Positions 1-9,654 of a stretch of 64,000 nucleotides of DNA are shown in pieces (the stretch's first letter is position 1; each line of letters begins with the position of its first letter). Where the stretch lies: positions 4,526,001 through 4,590,000 of the forward strand of contig AP018280.1 of NCBI GenBank assembly GCA_004296455.1, given 5' to 3'. A program made the position numbers and the translations under genes. The notes below the pieces were generated by a model. It searched no databases. It was given only the letters and a program-made list of their open reading frames with translations, and was not told the DNA's origin. This DNA comes from Calothrix sp. NIES-4101. Lineage in GTDB: Bacteria > Cyanobacteriota > Cyanobacteriia > Cyanobacteriales > Nostocaceae.

Positions 1-3000
1 GTTCAAATTCTTGGGTAGTAGTCCGTCCTTTGGTTAGAAACTCCGTATGTCCTAATTTCAGTTTAGTGCGTTCAGTGTCGTTTAAATCGCAGGCAGAATA
101 AACCAATAAGGGAATATTACAAAGACGATTGTGTTGCTGTAACCACTCCACAACGTCGAAACCAGTATATTCGGGTAAAATTAAGTCGAGAATGATTAAA
201 TCGGGTTTAATTTCCTGGCTTTGACGAATTGCTTCTTTGCCAGTTTTGGCTATCACAGTTTCAATTCCATGACTTTCGAGTAATGTCGCTAACATTTGAG
301 CAAGATTATCATCATCTTCGACAACCAGAACCCGAATGTCTTTGGCGTTATCTACGAGAACTTGAGATAGGGAACGTAATAATGAGGCATTTGTAATCGG
401 TTTACAAACCCATTCGGCAAAATTTTGATTTGATTGTTTATCATTGCTGGGATGACAACAACTACAAATAATAATGGGAATATTTTCGGTATCTTTTCGC
501 TGTTTCAAAATTCCCATAACTTCCCAACCATTCATTCCTGGCATCACCAAATCGAGGAGAATGATGTCGGGATGTTGATTGGCAGCAGCAGTGATAGCGG
601 CTTCTCCTGAGTCTACAGTGAAGACACGATAGCCTTTTTCTTCCAGTAATGTTTGTAGCTGATTTCTTGCACCTGTATCATCGTCACAAATTAAGATGCT
701 GGGGGCGTTTGCTTTCAGTGATTCTTGGTTTTTCGGAGTCGATAAGAAGAACTTCCGCATGGGGATGGTAAAGTGAAATTCGCTGCTCTCCCCCAAGACG
801 CTTTCTACCCAAATTTGTCCGTGATGTTGCTGAACAATACTTTTACAAATGGCTAATCCCAAGCCGGTACCATCTTGTCTGCGGGAATCAGAAGCATCAA
901 CTTGTTGAAATCTTTCAAATATGCCTTCTAACTTATCTTCTGGGATTCCCCTTCCATTATCTTTAACGGTAAATAAAACCTCATTTTCCTGCTGTTTGAC
1001 TTCTAAATAAACCGTACTACCTGCCGGAGAAAATTTAATTGCATTACTCAATAAGTTTGTTAACGTTTGGATAATACGATCTGGGTCTGCCAATATATTA
1101 ATAGGTAGGCTGGCGATCGCTAGATTTATATGTGCTTTGTCGGCAAGAGGTTGGATAACGTTGAGGGATTCCGAAATTAAACTATCAACATCACATATTT
1201 GTGTTTCCATTTTGACTCTTCCCGACTCAATCCGTTCGATGTCGAGAATATCGTTAATTAGTCTCACCAAACGTTCGGTACTATCGGTGGCAATTTGCAG
1301 TAAGCGTTTACCTTGTTCCGACTCCGATTTGATTAACCCACTTGCCAACATCCCCAAGGAGCCATGAATTGAAGTTAGGGGTGTGCGGAGTTCATGACTC
1401 ACAACCGACACAAACTCATCTTTCATTTTTTCTATTTGTTTTCTGTCACTAATATCTTGCAAGTAGACAGTGTAAATAACTTCATCACCCAAAGTTAATT
1501 TAGAAATCGAAGCTTCCGCCGGAAATTCTGTACCATCTTTGCGTTGGGCAAAAATCTCCTGACGCTCTGCCATTCTTCGGGCTTGGCTGGCAGATTTCGC
1601 AAACTCTTGCACATGCTTTTGGTGGGCTGGACAAAAGCGGGATGGAATTAAGATATCGAGCTTTTTACCTAATACTTCTTCTGTTTTGTAACCAAATATT
1701 TTCTCGGCACCGGAATTAAATAAAGTAATACATTGATGACGATCAATTGAAATAATTGCATCATCGGCAATATTAATAATTCCGGCAAATAAAGCCTGGG
1801 AATCTCGTAATGCTACTTGGGTTTTGTGTTGATTTTGCACAATTCGTCGCAGCAATTTACTTCGTTCTAAACGATTCAGAATCCGGGTAATAAGTTCGGG
1901 GGCAATTATCGGCTTATTCACGAAATCATCTGCACCAGCAGTAAAGACTCGATTGATAATATCTGTATCATGATGAACTGTGAGAAACAAAATTGGTAAA
2001 TCACTCCAATTAGGATTATTACGTACTAATTGGCAGAGTTCAATACCACTTAATTCCGGCATTTCCACATCGAGAATTAATAAATCTGGTTTGGTTGTTT
2101 CTAATGTTTCCCAAAAGGATTTTGGACTATCTAGAGTATGTACCTTTAAACCCCAAGGCGAGAGTAATGTTTGTAATATTTCCAGTATTTTCGGGTCATC
2201 ATCAACTGCCAAAATTGTATGCCCATGTTCTACTGTTTTTAGCTGTTGATTGGGATGGAGAGATTCTTGAATTTCGGTAATTTCTTGTTGATGGGAATGG
2301 GGAGATTGTTTAATTTCCGTAAATAAAGCTTTAACTAAACTGCTGAGTTTCTGAGCATCCTTTGCATCTAAATCTTTGTCACTCTTGAGTATTTTTTCGA
2401 TTTTTTTAGCAATTTTTGACCCTTCTGGGAAACCAAAAGTACCTAAAGAACCAGCTAATGTATGGGCTTCCTTCTGTGCTGATGCACGCAATTCCAAGTT
2501 AAGATTTTGATTAATTAAAGCTGTTGCCGCTTGGATTAATATATTTACTTGTTCATCTACCCTAGTTTGATATTTCTGCCAGATGCTGGCAATTGCTGCC
2601 AGAGTTTTTTGGTCTGTATTTTGGTTAGTATTTTGATTTGTAGTGTGAACAGATTTGGATGTTCGGGGTGTTGTTTCTTCCTTGGCTATTGCCTTCAAGC
2701 GATAACCAATCCCATATACAGTTTCGATTAAATCACTCGCTGCCCCTGCTGCTTTTAATTTGTGTCTTAAGCCCTTGATATGGGTGCGAACAGCTTCTTC
2801 CCCTGGTGTTTCTTCATAGGACCATAAATGCTCTAAAATCATGCCACAGCTAAACACGCGCTTACTGTTACGCATGAATAATTCCAATAAAGAATATTCT
2901 TTTGGTGTCAATGTTAATATTGCATCTCTATATCTCACCTCACAACTACTGGGATCAAGTTGTAATTCCCTGACTTCTAAAACTGGCTGGGATGAGACTT

Positions 3001-3358
3001 TTCCCCGGCGTAAAAGTGCGTGGATACGAGCAATTAATTCCTCTTCATCAAACGGTTTCACCAGATAGTCATCCGCACCCGCGTTTAAGCCAATCGCTTT
3101 ATCATGGCTACTGTCACGTCCTGTTAACAATAAGATGGGTACTTGTAAGCTTTTATTCCGAATTTGATGGCAAAGACTAATCCCGTCCAACTTGGGGATA
3201 CCAACATCAAGCAGAATTAAATCGTAATCGTAGGTTGAAATTAAATCCCAAGCGGTTTCTCCATCCGCAGTGGTTTCCACCGCATAATTTTGATTGGAAA
3301 GGATTGCTGTAAGCGCTTCCGAAACAAGTGCATCATCCTCGACAACTAAAATTTTCAT
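1..3358 (-). CDS. Hybrid histidine kinase with its own OmpR-type regulator, Hpt and extra receiver domains (3' end outside window)
   Basis: I translated about 1,119 residues from the ATG at 3358 down to the left edge without a stop, so the gene continues outside the window. Order seen: a receiver domain (residues 1-120, phospho-acceptor Asp51 in LILLDVGIP); an OmpR-type winged helix (about 130-225, ending ETVYGIGYRLK); an Hpt-like domain with the His in EAHTLAGSLGTFGF; a second receiver (LLILDVEMPELSG); a PAS domain; HisKA with the His in VSHELRTPLTS; HATPase_c with NLLSNAIKFSP, DNGRGIP and GTGLGLAI; then two more receivers (IILLDLVMPGMNG, LIILDLILPEYTG). It is probably a soluble complete phosphorelay that can also bind DNA; I see no membrane segment. 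The signal and target genes cannot be told. Domain calls are by motif. Confidence 0.9.
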   Translation of the reverse strand, partial: MKILVVEDDALVSEALTAILSNQNYAVETTADGETAWDLISTYDYDLILLDVGIPKLDGISLCHQIRNKSLQVPILLLTGRDSSHDKAIGLNAGADDYLVKPFDEEELIARIHALLRRGKVSSQPVLEVRELQLDPSSCEVRYRDAILTLTPKEYSLLELFMRNSKRVFSCGMILEHLWSYEETPGEEAVRTHIKGLRHKLKAAGAASDLIETVYGIGYRLKAIAKEETTPRTSKSVHTTNQNTNQNTDQKTLAAIASIWQKYQTRVDEQVNILIQAATALINQNLNLELRASAQKEAHTLAGSLGTFGFPEGSKIAKKIEKILKSDKDLDAKDAQKLSSLVKALFTEIKQSPHSHQQEITEIQESLHPNQQLKTVEHGHTILAVDDDPKILEILQTLLSPWGLKVHTLDSPKSFWETLETTKPDLLILDVEMPELSGIELCQLVRNNPNWSDLPILFLTVHHDTDIINRVFTAGADDFVNKPIIAPELITRILNRLERSKLLRRIVQNQHKTQVALRDSQALFAGIINIADDAIISIDRHQCITLFNSGAEKIFGYKTEEVLGKKLDILIPSRFCPAHQKHVQEFAKSASQARRMAERQEIFAQRKDGTEFPAEASISKLTLGDEVIYTVYLQDISDRKQIEKMKDEFVSVVSHELRTPLTSIHGSLGMLASGLIKSESEQGKRLLQIATDSTERLVRLINDILDIERIESGRVKMETQICDVDSLISESLNVIQPLADKAHINLAIASLPINILADPDRIIQTLTNLLSNAIKFSPAGSTVYLEVKQQENEVLFTVKDNGRGIPEDKLEGIFERFQQVDASDSRRQDGTGLGLAICKSIVQQHHGQIWVESVLGESSEFHFTIPMRKFFLSTPKNQESLKANAPSILICDDDTGARNQLQTLLEEKGYRVFTVDSGEAAITAAANQHPDIILLDLVMPGMNGWEVMGILKQRKDTENIPIIICSCCHPSNDKQSNQNFAEWVCKPITNASLLRSLSQVLVDNAKDIRVLVVEDDDNLAQMLATLLESHGIETVIAKTGKEAIRQSQEIKPDLIILDLILPEYTGFDVVEWLQQHNRLCNIPLLVYSACDLNDTERTKLKLGHTEFLTKGRTTTQEFE

Positions 3359-3471
3359 TTCAAAACCCTTGTTTGACAGGAGCTTCTGTGCAAATTCTCA
3401 TATCTTCTAGTATCGATGATAAAAGAGATTTGCGATCGCGATTCAGCTTTGTTTACAAATATCCATGCCAA

Positions 3472-4821
3472 TTACTTAGTATTTCCTAATTCCTGGCGTA
3501 ATCTAAATAAAATTGTATCTTTAGGAACTTGGGCAAGAATTTCTTGAATTACAGTACTCGCGCCAAATTGTCCCCAAGTGCAACCTTTTTTTAGATACAC
3601 TTGAGCCGCCTTACCGACTGTATAAGCGCCATAGCCAGCAATTCCTGATTGGACAACAGCACTACCCAGAAATCCAGCAATATTACCTGGATTGTCAGCG
3701 CTAGTGACAACAGCAGCACTTTTTCCCAAACCAAACACCAAACTTGTAGCCAACTCCCCCAATAATAAACTACCAGAGCTAAATAAAATTGTTTGCAAAA
3801 TTTTCGCGGCTTCGTAACCCGTCATTGGCAACCCGTATAATTTGGAAAGCGATCGAATTAAGGCTAAATCTACAATTGTGCCGCTAATTACATCAAGAAT
3901 TGCCACAGGATTTAAGCCCACAGCCACAGCCTTATATTTTGCATATTTCCAAATCAACTCTTCGGCTGCTTCGTCCCTAGCATCAATTGTTTTTTGAGCT
4001 ATAATTTCTTCGGCTTCCCGTGCTTGTACTAAAGCATTTAAGGCTAATAAAGATCGACCTTCACGATTAAGAATAGTTAAAATTATTTGCCTTAACTCAT
4101 CAATTTTTGGTGGTAAATTTTCCCATTCGTAATCAACTTTACCATCAGGATATTCTACGCGCACTTCCAAAGGAGCAGGTTCCGCAGCAACCATGACAAT
4201 TTCATCGGGTTGTAGAGGTTTTTCTAACAGATTTCCTGCACCTAGTTGTTGCAAATTCCGATAAACTGCTTCTCTGTCGGTATCAGGATATAAATCAACT
4301 TTATTAAACACTAAAATCAATGGTTTTTGGGATTTTCGCAACTCCAACAAAGCTTGATACTCAGTCCTAGTAATATCACCCGACACAATAAACAAAATCA
4401 AATCTGCTTGCTGTGCCACATCCCGCGCCATTTGCGCCCTAATTTCACCCGCAATTTCATCTAATCCTGGTGTATCAATTAACTCAATTTGTACCTTGTC
4501 ACTAGGACTCCAACGTACAGAGCGAGGATACTGCGTGACACCGTTAAGGGGTCCAGTTTGCAAGATTTTTTGCCCTAGTAAAGCATTGAGTACAGCCGAC
4601 TTGCCGCGACTCACCAGCCCAAATGCCGCAATACGAATCACATTATGATCAAGTTTATTGAGAGTTGCGTTAAGCATCTCCAATTCCGGCTTGAGCAAAC
4701 CTGCCAAGTCATTGTTGTGGCTTGATTGTCCGGGTTTACGCAGATTATTGTACCAAGATAAAGTTTGGCGTAGACTAGCACGAGCGCGGTTTAGGTGGGT
4801 TTCTTGCTGATTGTTCGACAC
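3472..4821 (-). CDS. Era/Der-like GTPase with C-terminal membrane-associated (DUF697-type) region
   Basis: This 449-residue protein has an intact small GTPase core: P-loop GLVSRGKS at residues 68-75, switch II DTPGL at 116-120 and the guanine-specificity motif NKVD at 173-176. The C-terminal third (about 290-430) is rich in hydrophobic and Gly/Ala stretches, as in the DUF697/YcjF-type tail found on cyanobacterial GTPases. This suggests a membrane-associated GTPase. An N-terminal helical region of about 60 residues precedes the G domain. It is transcribed alone, divergent from the PLP enzyme at 4979. The biological role of this family is not established, so only the GTPase activity is a firm expectation. 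Confidence 0.85.
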   Translation of the reverse strand: MSNNQQETHLNRARASLRQTLSWYNNLRKPGQSSHNNDLAGLLKPELEMLNATLNKLDHNVIRIAAFGLVSRGKSAVLNALLGQKILQTGPLNGVTQYPRSVRWSPSDKVQIELIDTPGLDEIAGEIRAQMARDVAQQADLILFIVSGDITRTEYQALLELRKSQKPLILVFNKVDLYPDTDREAVYRNLQQLGAGNLLEKPLQPDEIVMVAAEPAPLEVRVEYPDGKVDYEWENLPPKIDELRQIILTILNREGRSLLALNALVQAREAEEIIAQKTIDARDEAAEELIWKYAKYKAVAVGLNPVAILDVISGTIVDLALIRSLSKLYGLPMTGYEAAKILQTILFSSGSLLLGELATSLVFGLGKSAAVVTSADNPGNIAGFLGSAVVQSGIAGYGAYTVGKAAQVYLKKGCTWGQFGASTVIQEILAQVPKDTILFRLRQELGNTK

Positions 4822-4978
4822 TGGGATGAATTTGTAGGACTATATTGATTTTAGATTGTTAATTTTAGATTTTGGATGTGAGATTTTGGATTGCGATCGC
4901 GCTAAATTTATAATCAAGTGTAGTCAAATTTCTATAGGGTTTCCCAGGGAAGAGATTGAGATTTGTGTTTAACACTGA

Positions 4979-5932
4979 ATGTTTATGACCTCATTTTTTG
5001 CAGTTCCACCTCTACAGGAGATTAATAGTGCGATCGCGCATCAAAATAATGTTCAATTGTATGTGTTACGTCTTGATTTGATACATCCGTTTGTCAATGG
5101 GAATAAGTGGTTTAAGTTGAAATATAACTTAGAAGCTGCAAAAGCCCAGAATCTGACAAAACTGCTGACTTTTGGTGGTGCTTATTCTAATCATATATAT
5201 GCAACTGCCGCAACTGGAAACTTATTTGGTTTGCAAACCATAGGTGTTATTCGTGGAGAGCAGACTTTACCACTAAATCCAACATTAGATTTTGCAGTTA
5301 GTCAGGGAATGCAACTGGTTTATCTTGATAGACAAACATATCGTACAAAGCAGACAGCAGAATTACAAGCATCCCTAAAAAATCGCTTTGGTGATTTTTT
5401 CATGATTCCTGAAGGAGGTTGTAATTTAAATGGTGTTAGAGGCTGTACGGAAATAATCTCTAACTCTGCCTCTTTAATCAAGGATGATTTTGATATGATT
5501 TGTTTAGCTTGTGGGACTGGTACAACTTTAGCGGGAGTTGCACTTTCATTACGCCCAAAACAGCTTTTAATTGGTTTTCCTGTACTCAAGGGTGGAGAGT
5601 TTTTAAAGCCAGAAATTGAGACTTTGTTAGCAGAATATTTATCTTCTGATTTACCTATACCTGGAGATAAAAATATATCTTGGGAATTAATACATGATTA
5701 TCATTTTGGTGGCTATGCAAAGGTAAATGAAGAGTTAGTAACTTTTCAGAAAGAATTTGAGAAATTATATAAAATTCCACTTGATTATGTTTATACAGCT
5801 AAGATGTTTTATGGAGTTATGGATTTAATTCAGCAGAGATATTTTAATAATTGTCGTATTTTGCTAATACATACTGGTGGATTACAGGGTAATTTAGGTA
5901 TAGAGAAAAGATTAAAGAAAAGATTAAAGTAG
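4979..5932 (+). CDS. PLP-dependent D-cysteine desulfhydrase / ACC deaminase family protein
   Basis: The 317-residue protein belongs to the fold-type II PLP enzymes of the ACC deaminase/D-cysteine desulfhydrase group. The Schiff-base lysine is probably Lys43 in NGNKWFKLKYN, followed by the substrate-loop motif TFGGAYSNHI and the PLP phosphate-binding CGTGTTLAG. The C-terminus has the conserved HTGGLQG. The reaction would be removal of sulfide and ammonia from D-cysteine to give pyruvate, or deamination of a related small amino acid; sequence alone does not decide between these. Two in-frame ATGs (4979 and 4985) could serve as start. It stands alone, converging on the methyltransferase gene. 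Confidence 0.85.
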   Translation: MFMTSFFAVPPLQEINSAIAHQNNVQLYVLRLDLIHPFVNGNKWFKLKYNLEAAKAQNLTKLLTFGGAYSNHIYATAATGNLFGLQTIGVIRGEQTLPLNPTLDFAVSQGMQLVYLDRQTYRTKQTAELQASLKNRFGDFFMIPEGGCNLNGVRGCTEIISNSASLIKDDFDMICLACGTGTTLAGVALSLRPKQLLIGFPVLKGGEFLKPEIETLLAEYLSSDLPIPGDKNISWELIHDYHFGGYAKVNEELVTFQKEFEKLYKIPLDYVYTAKMFYGVMDLIQQRYFNNCRILLIHTGGLQGNLGIEKRLKKRLK

Positions 5933-5998
5933 TGAAACTTAATTATAAAAAATTAACCTAAAATTTGAGCCGACAGATTTTTGATATTTTTTGATATT

Positions 5999-7369
5999 TT
6001 ATAGATGTAATGTCTCCAATTTATTTCTATTATATCTTAATCTTGGTTCAATAATATGTGCAGAAACACCATAATACTGAGCCGCTTGTGACATCTTAAA
6101 TCTTAGTAAATTATCTGAGCCTAATTGTATTTTTTGATTTGGCTTTATCGGATAAATTCCTAAAATACGAATAATTTCTGTCGCTACAGCCTTTGCAAGT
6201 AAAGGTGGAACTGAGTTCCCAATTTGTCGGAAACCATGCCATTTTGTGATGTGAAAACGAAACCAGTCGGGGTATGAATGTAATCTTGCAGCTTCTCTAA
6301 CTGTAATGCATCGGGGAAGAAAAGGATGAATGGGACGAGGAGATGTAAATGCACCTCTATTACTAGCAGTTCCGGCTCTAAGAGTGTTACAAATACTTTT
6401 ACCATCAAGTCGATGAAAGTGACTTATTGATTCTGTTTCTCCTGGTTTTGTTTGTTGAAATCGTGCAATTGATTCTGAATTATGTTTCGTGCGACTACTA
6501 CATGTGAGAATCTCGAAATTATCAACTCTATCAGACTCCGATGTTAGCAAAATATTATTAGCGAGGGGAGATGCAATACGTTCATAGGCATAATTATCTT
6601 CCATTGGAAATAGTCCCCGTAAGACACTACCATACTTACTAGGCTTCTTATATTTTGCTATCACCCAATCTCGTTTAAATAATTCTGGGTAATGTTCTAT
6701 TTCTGGTAAATCTCCAATAGCATCCCAAACGGTTGGACAGTTTGCTAAATTTGCAGAGTTGACTATATATTTTGACTTGCGGATTAGTGGCGGTTTTGTA
6801 AATGGTTGAGGATACTTTGGTAAAGTTAAACCCTGCCGACAACCAATGATAAATAATCTTGCTCTATCCTGAGGAACTCCAAAATTTGATGCATTCAGCA
6901 CACAATATTTTTCTTCTACTTCATAATGACATTTCCTAAATTCATCAATAATTTCGCTCAAGAAACTCTTATGTTTACCAACAGTTAATCCAGGGACATT
7001 TTCAAATACAAAATATTTAGGTTTGAGTTCTAATATAATTCTTAGAAAGTGAAAAACCAATGTATTGCGAGGGTCATCTAAAGCTCGTTTACCTATCATT
7101 GAGAAGCCCTGGCAAGGAGAACCACCAAAAACTACATCTATTTCTCTCTTGCCAATAGCAGAATTATTTCTAATTTCTTCACCTTTAATTTCAGCAATAC
7201 TTTTACAGAATATTGATGTCAACGGGAAATTAAATTCATGTATAGCGCAATGTATGGGGTCTATTTCTACAGATGCAAGTACGTCAAATCCAGCTTGTTC
7301 AAATCCCAGCGACATTCCCCCTGCACCCGCAAATAAATCTACACCAATAGGACGTTTATTTCTATTCAT
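5999..7369 (-). CDS. Orphan DNA (cytosine-5) methyltransferase
   Basis: All major m5C methyltransferase motifs are present in the usual order in 456 residues: motif I DLFAGAGGMSLGF (11-23), motif IV with catalytic Cys86 in GGSPCQGFS, motif VI ENV (123-125), motif VIII QDRAR (167-171), a target-recognition region from about 270, and motif X RQIGNSVPPLLAKA near 405-420. The stretch before motif X (ARLHSYPDWFRFH, TKWHGFRQIGN) resembles what I remember of CGATCG-specific enzymes such as M.XorII; that is recall, not a search. About 35 residues follow motif X. No restriction endonuclease gene lies beside it, so it looks like a solitary methyltransferase. CGATCG is the core of the HIP1 octamers common in this window. 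Confidence 0.93.
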   Translation of the reverse strand: MNRNKRPIGVDLFAGAGGMSLGFEQAGFDVLASVEIDPIHCAIHEFNFPLTSIFCKSIAEIKGEEIRNNSAIGKREIDVVFGGSPCQGFSMIGKRALDDPRNTLVFHFLRIILELKPKYFVFENVPGLTVGKHKSFLSEIIDEFRKCHYEVEEKYCVLNASNFGVPQDRARLFIIGCRQGLTLPKYPQPFTKPPLIRKSKYIVNSANLANCPTVWDAIGDLPEIEHYPELFKRDWVIAKYKKPSKYGSVLRGLFPMEDNYAYERIASPLANNILLTSESDRVDNFEILTCSSRTKHNSESIARFQQTKPGETESISHFHRLDGKSICNTLRAGTASNRGAFTSPRPIHPFLPRCITVREAARLHSYPDWFRFHITKWHGFRQIGNSVPPLLAKAVATEIIRILGIYPIKPNQKIQLGSDNLLRFKMSQAAQYYGVSAHIIEPRLRYNRNKLETLHL

Positions 7370-7479
7370 TGACTTGATATTTTTGAACTCAATCTACATG
7401 TTTGAACTACTATTGATTTAGCTTAACAGAGTGTGAGTGAATATCAATAATCATGAACTAAACATGAACTAATTATGAA

Positions 7480-8421
7480 CTAATTCTTATATTTTGTATA
7501 CTTTCCTCCTAAAGCCTCAACAATTGTTTGTGTGTTTGCCTCCATCATTTTTATATATGTATCACCTTGGCTACCTTTTGCGCCAATTGAATCAGAGAAT
7601 AATTGACGTGGTGCTAATTTAACTCCAGCTTCTTGGGCTACAGTCGTAATCAAAGCAGGGTTGATTGTTGTTTCCGCAAAGATAGCAGGTACACCTATTT
7701 TCTTAATTGCATCAACCAATTGCTTAACTGTTTGAGCGCTGGGTTGTTCTTCGGTACTAATACCAATCAATGTACCCGCGATCGCAATATTGTAAGCACG
7801 TCCATAATATTGAAATGCATCGTGGGTGGTGACTAATTTACGCTTTTCCGGGGGAATTGTTTGTATTTCTTGAATTATCCAGCTATCGAGTTTTTGCAAT
7901 TCATTTGTAAGTTGATTGGCATTTTCGGTAAATTTGTCTTTATCTTCTGGAGATAGTTTCACTAACTCATCTCGAATTGCCTTTGTCATCGCGATCGCAT
8001 TTTTCACATCTCCCCAAACATGGGGGTCTGGGACTATTTCGCCTTTGCCTTTGTCGAGTTGTAAGGGTTTCACTACTTCCCCAATGGGTACTTTTCGCGC
8101 TTTTCCCCCGACTGAGTTCATCATTTTGATAATTCCCGGTTCGAGATTGTAACCGTTATACAAAATCAAATTCGCTTCTTCCAAAAAACGGCTATCTGTG
8201 GGTACTGGTTCGTATGTATGCGGGTCTGAGCCAGGTTGAAGTATTCCTTTTAACTCAATCTCATCCCCACCAATTTCTGCTGCTAAGTCTGCAATAATTG
8301 TGCTAGTCGCTACTACTAAAGCTTTTTTATCACTTTCAGAGGTTGTAGTGTTAGGCTTTGTTTGCGTACAACCTAGTAATACTAGAGGTATTAAAAAGCT
8401 AATAAATATATTTTTCTTCAT
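7480..8421 (-). CDS. Zn/Mn ABC transporter substrate-binding lipoprotein (ZnuA/TroA/MntC family)
   Basis: The protein has a signal peptide with a lipobox (LVLLGC, lipidated Cys18), so it should be anchored on the outer face of the cytoplasmic membrane. Cluster A-I metal-binding positions are visible: His68 in DPHTYEP, His134 in DPHVW, His200 in TTHDAF and Asp277 in LFSDSIG. A His-rich loop typical of many ZnuA proteins is absent. The third ligand is His rather than the Glu known for Synechocystis MntC and PsaA, so manganese specificity should not be assumed. It is divergent from the ATPase gene at 8613, with the permease further downstream. It would deliver Zn2+ or Mn2+ to that permease. Confidence 0.9.
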   Translation of the reverse strand: MKKNIFISFLIPLVLLGCTQTKPNTTTSESDKKALVVATSTIIADLAAEIGGDEIELKGILQPGSDPHTYEPVPTDSRFLEEANLILYNGYNLEPGIIKMMNSVGGKARKVPIGEVVKPLQLDKGKGEIVPDPHVWGDVKNAIAMTKAIRDELVKLSPEDKDKFTENANQLTNELQKLDSWIIQEIQTIPPEKRKLVTTHDAFQYYGRAYNIAIAGTLIGISTEEQPSAQTVKQLVDAIKKIGVPAIFAETTINPALITTVAQEAGVKLAPRQLFSDSIGAKGSQGDTYIKMMEANTQTIVEALGGKYTKYKN

Positions 8422-8612
8422 TAGAGGAAAGGAACAAGATTACTGATTAAAAATATGACTAAAGACGTAGAACATCTTTTTACTTCTATCGCAAGCATTG
8501 GTTTTACTTATAGCTGGTATTACTCCAAATTATAGATTTTTTCATAATTCTCTCATTTTTATAGTAAGCTTGAGTAAACAATTATTCAATCACCTATTCT
8601 TGAAAGAATATT
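8422..8612. promoter_or_regulatory. Divergent promoter region between metal-binding lipoprotein and ABC ATPase genes
   Basis: These 191 bases separate two divergent halves of one metal transporter and must contain both promoters. The stretch is AT-rich. I saw no clear Zur-type or other inverted repeat, and no Shine-Dalgarno sequence directly before the lipoprotein ATG. Shared control by a metal regulator is inferred only from the layout. Confidence 0.4.
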
Positions 8613-9437
8613 ATGGAAGCTAATCTAGGGTCGCAAAATCGCCGTAATTATCTACAATCTCGCGAAATTACGGCGCAATCAGTAGCCAAAAATCTAGAGA
8701 TTGAGTCAGTTTTAGGGATTAATATTACTGATATCAGTGTGTATTACCGCACGCAAGCAGCTTTGCAAAATATTAGCTGTAATGTCAAACCGGGAAGATT
8801 GACAGGTATATATGGCCCCAATGGTGCAGGGAAAAGTACGCTGATGAAGGCTATGTTGGGGTTAGTTCCGGCGAGTGGGAATGTGATATATCAAACAAAA
8901 CTTTTATCAACGCAATTGGACAAGGTTGCTTACGTACCACAACGTAGTCAGATTGATTGGACTTATCCTGCTACCGTTTGGGACGTAGTCATGATGGGTA
9001 GAGTGAAAAAGACTGGATGGTTGCGGCAATTTTCTACGGTGAGCCGCAAAGTTGCCAAGGATGCATTGGCAAGGGTGGGAATGAGTGAATTTATGCATCG
9101 CCCCATTGGACAGCTTTCAGGTGGACAGCAGCAACGGGTATTTTTAGCGCGGGCGTTGACGCAGGAAGCAGAAATTTTCTGTTTTGATGAGCCTTTTGTA
9201 GGCATCGATCAAAAAACCCAGTCGGTGATTTTTGAGATTTTTCATGAACTTGCTGACGAGGGAAAAATTGTTTTGGTTGTGAATCACGATTTAGGTGAAT
9301 CTATTAACCATTTTGATGATTTAATTTTATTGAATCAAGAATTAATTGCTGCGGGTTCTCGTCAAGATGTTTTGACGGAAGACAATTTATATCGTGCTTA
9401 TAGTGGCAGGGTGATGTATTTTGGGAACGCAGCTTAA
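8613..9437 (+). CDS. Metal ABC transporter ATP-binding protein (MntA/ZnuC type)
   Basis: This 274-residue ABC ATPase has Walker A GPNGAGKST (about residues 70-78), the signature LSGGQQQRV, Walker B IFCFDEP followed by FVGID, and the H-loop VNHDLGES. An N-terminal extension of about 35 residues precedes the first strand of the ABC domain. It energises uptake of Zn2+ or Mn2+ by the permease at 9655, using the lipoprotein encoded divergently at 7480. The ATPase and permease genes point the same way but are 217 bases apart, so a single transcript is likely but not certain. Confidence 0.93.
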   Translation: MEANLGSQNRRNYLQSREITAQSVAKNLEIESVLGINITDISVYYRTQAALQNISCNVKPGRLTGIYGPNGAGKSTLMKAMLGLVPASGNVIYQTKLLSTQLDKVAYVPQRSQIDWTYPATVWDVVMMGRVKKTGWLRQFSTVSRKVAKDALARVGMSEFMHRPIGQLSGGQQQRVFLARALTQEAEIFCFDEPFVGIDQKTQSVIFEIFHELADEGKIVLVVNHDLGESINHFDDLILLNQELIAAGSRQDVLTEDNLYRAYSGRVMYFGNAA

Positions 9438-9555
9438 AGGAATCAATCATGACAAATTAGTTAATAAGTAGGTCGGTGTTAAAAATTGTCGTTATGACAA
9501 GGCAGAAGGGAAGAGAATTTTAGGTAAATTTACTTTTCGTTATATACTACCCTGC

Positions 9556-9576
9556 GAGAAGCCGCTCCGCGTCTAC
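9556..9576. repeat. Dispersed short repeat, copy 1 (GAGAAGCC...GTCTAC)
   Basis: The 21-base unit gagaagccgctccgcgtcta(c) sits in the gap between the metal-transporter ATPase and permease genes. A near-identical copy lies at 35859-35879, between kdpC and the small kdpF-like gene. Its inner part can form a small hairpin. Such G+C-rich units are common intergenic repeats in cyanobacteria. Confidence 0.6.
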
Positions 9577-9654
9577 GGTTTATTTGCACCGTTCTACTTA
9601 GTGGATATTTATTAATCATTAATAACTAATCATTAACCAATCATCAATAACAAC

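Noticed and set aside
7480-8421. Naming the binding protein mntC
   Set aside because: The third metal ligand is His rather than Glu, so manganese specificity is not supported by sequence alone.
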